NCBI GenBank assembly: GCA_016806645.1
Contig: JACSYO010002136.1
Span: 1,451,881 to 1,515,880 of the forward strand
DNA from: Ophiodon elongatus
Lineage: Eukaryota > Chordata > Actinopteri > Perciformes > Hexagrammidae
DNA: 64,000 nucleotides
Direction: 5' to 3'
Below, piece by piece: positions 63,401 to 64,000 of the stretch. The notes under the pieces were generated by a model. It had not been told where the DNA came from and searched no databases. It was given only the letters and a program-made list of their open reading frames with translations. Each line of letters begins with the position of its first letter. The first letter of the stretch is position 1. The translations under genes and the position numbers were made by a program.

Positions 63401-64000
63401 ATAAGCACATTAGTGAGAAAAACACGTTGTAAATTCAGAAGATAACACGCATAGAGAAGTTATCGGAGAGAGAGAGAGAAAAAAAAAACGGGCCGTTTCT
63501 CTTCGGTGAGTATTTTTCGCCCCCTTTTCAAAGTCGAGGCCTTCTCGGCTCCCTGAACGTCCTTACATCGACTCAACTACTTATATCTCATCGAGCACGA
63601 CTCGTGTGTCGGTACATACACGCATCGAGGGGTTTAAACCCATCGTTAGCTAACCGTCTGGTGTAAAAGGGAGAACAAACACACACACACAACACGAGAG
63701 GCAGCCATTTTAGAGTCTTTGCGAACTAGTAGCAGACAATGGCTGGCCTGCTACGTTGTGAGCTAGGAAAGGAGGGAAGGAGACGTACTGAAGCCCACTC
63801 CACGGCCCCTGTAGTAACGCGACTTTACCTGGTTTCTAACCAGCGGCTGCCCGGCGCTTCCCGGGCTCAAAGGCGACGGGTGGTGGCCTCTTTGTTGCCA
63901 GCCCGGGTTGTTCCCCCCGTACAGCCCGCTGCTGCTGCCCATGTCCGCCGGTCCCTTCGCGGCCCCGTCCGGGCTGCTGTACTCGCTGGCCGGGTAGGTC
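50696..64000 (-). CDS. arid1a: AT-rich interaction domain protein 1A (BAF250a), 5' end missing
   Basis: The large DNA-binding subunit of the BAF (SWI/SNF) chromatin remodeller. Twenty exons are visible in transcript order: 63,829-64,000 (cut); 61,149-61,367; 60,372-61,034; 60,133-60,228; 59,102-59,342; 58,459-58,548; 58,187-58,357; 57,244-57,625; 56,943-57,088; 56,766-56,851; 56,443-56,652; 56,145-56,349; 55,826-55,961; 55,512-55,681; 55,199-55,394; 54,672-54,797; 54,056-54,155; 52,891-53,848; 52,634-52,764; 50,696-52,540. All junctions are GT-AG with matching phase, giving about 2,113 residues. The ARID domain is in exons 11-12 (KITRLYELG ... LKKQYIQCLYAFECKIERG). The C-terminal armadillo-like region starts at DIGTPEAWRVMMSLKSG and ends SPLMNSLVSHVICDVLFLIGQS. 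The Q/P/G/S-rich N-terminal half is as in human. SPLMNSLVS and LLHWAVCPSAEAQDPF favour ARID1A over ARID1B. The gene is intact apart from the missing first part of exon 1. Confidence 0.97.
53624..53737 (-). repeat. arid1a: arid1a exon 18 polyglutamine tract, 38 codons
   Basis: Uninterrupted Q run made of mixed CAG and CAA codons, preceded by a PAPAPPP stretch and followed by GGAPAP. A central block is pure CAG and is flanked by CAA-rich blocks. Human ARID1A has much shorter Q runs in this region. Confidence 0.93.
56145..56652 (-). other. arid1a: ARID DNA-binding domain of arid1a (exons 11-12)
   Basis: Two exons, split after SMAQ by a short intron (56,350-56,442), encode the ARID fold: ITRLYELGPEPDRKMWVDRY, LTNLPAVGRKPLDLFRLYMS, then NKKWRDLATSLNVGTSSSAA and LKKQYIQCLYAFE. 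Residues are nearly the same as human ARID1A across the domain, with no gaps noticed. Confidence 0.95.
57357..57464 (-). repeat. arid1a: Nine 12-bp units encoding a PNM-A/G tetrapeptide repeat in arid1a
   Basis: Nine head-to-tail 12-bp units inside exon 8 encode three GPNM, five APNM and one PPNM. Four central units are identical at the DNA level (CATGTTGGGAGC on +), which points to recent slippage. Human has a single GPNM here, before ANMPPQVGSGM. Confidence 0.95.
59583..59612. repeat. (CA)n microsatellite in arid1a intron
   Basis: About 15 CA units between exons 4 and 5. Confidence 0.95.
60229..60371 (-). other. Very short arid1a intron filled by a (GT)n repeat
   Basis: This 143-bp intron between exons 3 and 4 contains a CA/GCGC repeat (60,291-60,332 on +), read as GU with GCGCAUGCG in the transcript. 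Donor CAG|GTACTA and acceptor CTTTTAG|GAG are both good. Confidence 0.85.
60417..60476 (-). repeat. arid1a: arid1a exon 3 polyglutamine tract, 20 codons
   Basis: Twenty consecutive Q codons: eleven CAA, then eight CAG and a final CAA in the transcript direction. It lies in a Q/P/S-rich exon with further PQQ and SQP motifs. The flanking text QNPQ and AQQSPYQRFPPPQ is conserved in character. Confidence 0.92.
61368..63828 (-). other. arid1a intron 1
   Basis: A 2.46-kb intron after the first exon. The right part (about 63,250-63,828) is GC-richer with CpG sites and probably belongs to the promoter-proximal CpG island. The rest holds no supported exon, repeat or RNA gene. Confidence 0.75.

Overview
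This 64 kb window is vertebrate nuclear DNA, most likely from a percomorph-type teleost. The evidence is protein-coding genes split by GT-AG introns, long noncoding gaps with many CA/TA microsatellites, teleost-type dispersed repeats, and gene content matching human 1p36. All five recognised genes lie on the minus strand, so transcription runs from right to left.

Layout from right to left: arid1a (50,696 to beyond 64,000; the 5' end is cut off by the window), pigv (46,181-48,163), zdhhc18 (37,268-43,306), tent5b, also called fam46b (20,936-24,916), and tcea3 (from 5,067 leftwards; the 3' end is cut off). ARID1A-PIGV-ZDHHC18 in one orientation is the human 1p36.11 order, and TENT5B is nearby in human. 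TCEA3 is a more distant 1p36 gene in human. The genes between ZDHHC18 and TENT5B in human (SFN, GPN2, NUDC and others) were not seen here.

The genes are independent housekeeping or regulatory loci, not one pathway: a BAF chromatin-remodelling subunit (arid1a), a GPI-anchor mannosyltransferase (pigv), a protein S-palmitoyltransferase (zdhhc18), a non-canonical poly(A) polymerase (tent5b) and a TFIIS-type elongation factor (tcea3). I reconstructed every exon by hand. Splice-site phases close without a frameshift in all five genes.

The most unusual structure is in tcea3. The linker between TFIIS domains I and II, short in human TCEA3, is encoded here by one large K/E/H/D-rich exon followed by a tandem array of at least eight small exons. 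All of these have the same phase (2-2) and encode diverged copies of one motif, and the array runs off the left edge. Other notable items are an AT-AC U12-type intron in zdhhc18, an apparent choice between two C-termini in zdhhc18, a 38-residue polyQ tract and a nine-unit tetrapeptide repeat in arid1a, and a CA repeat pressed against a splice acceptor in tcea3.

The two large gaps (5.1-20.9 kb and 24.9-35.7 kb) contain no recognisable gene. I saw microsatellites, homopolymer runs and little else that can be supported by eye.
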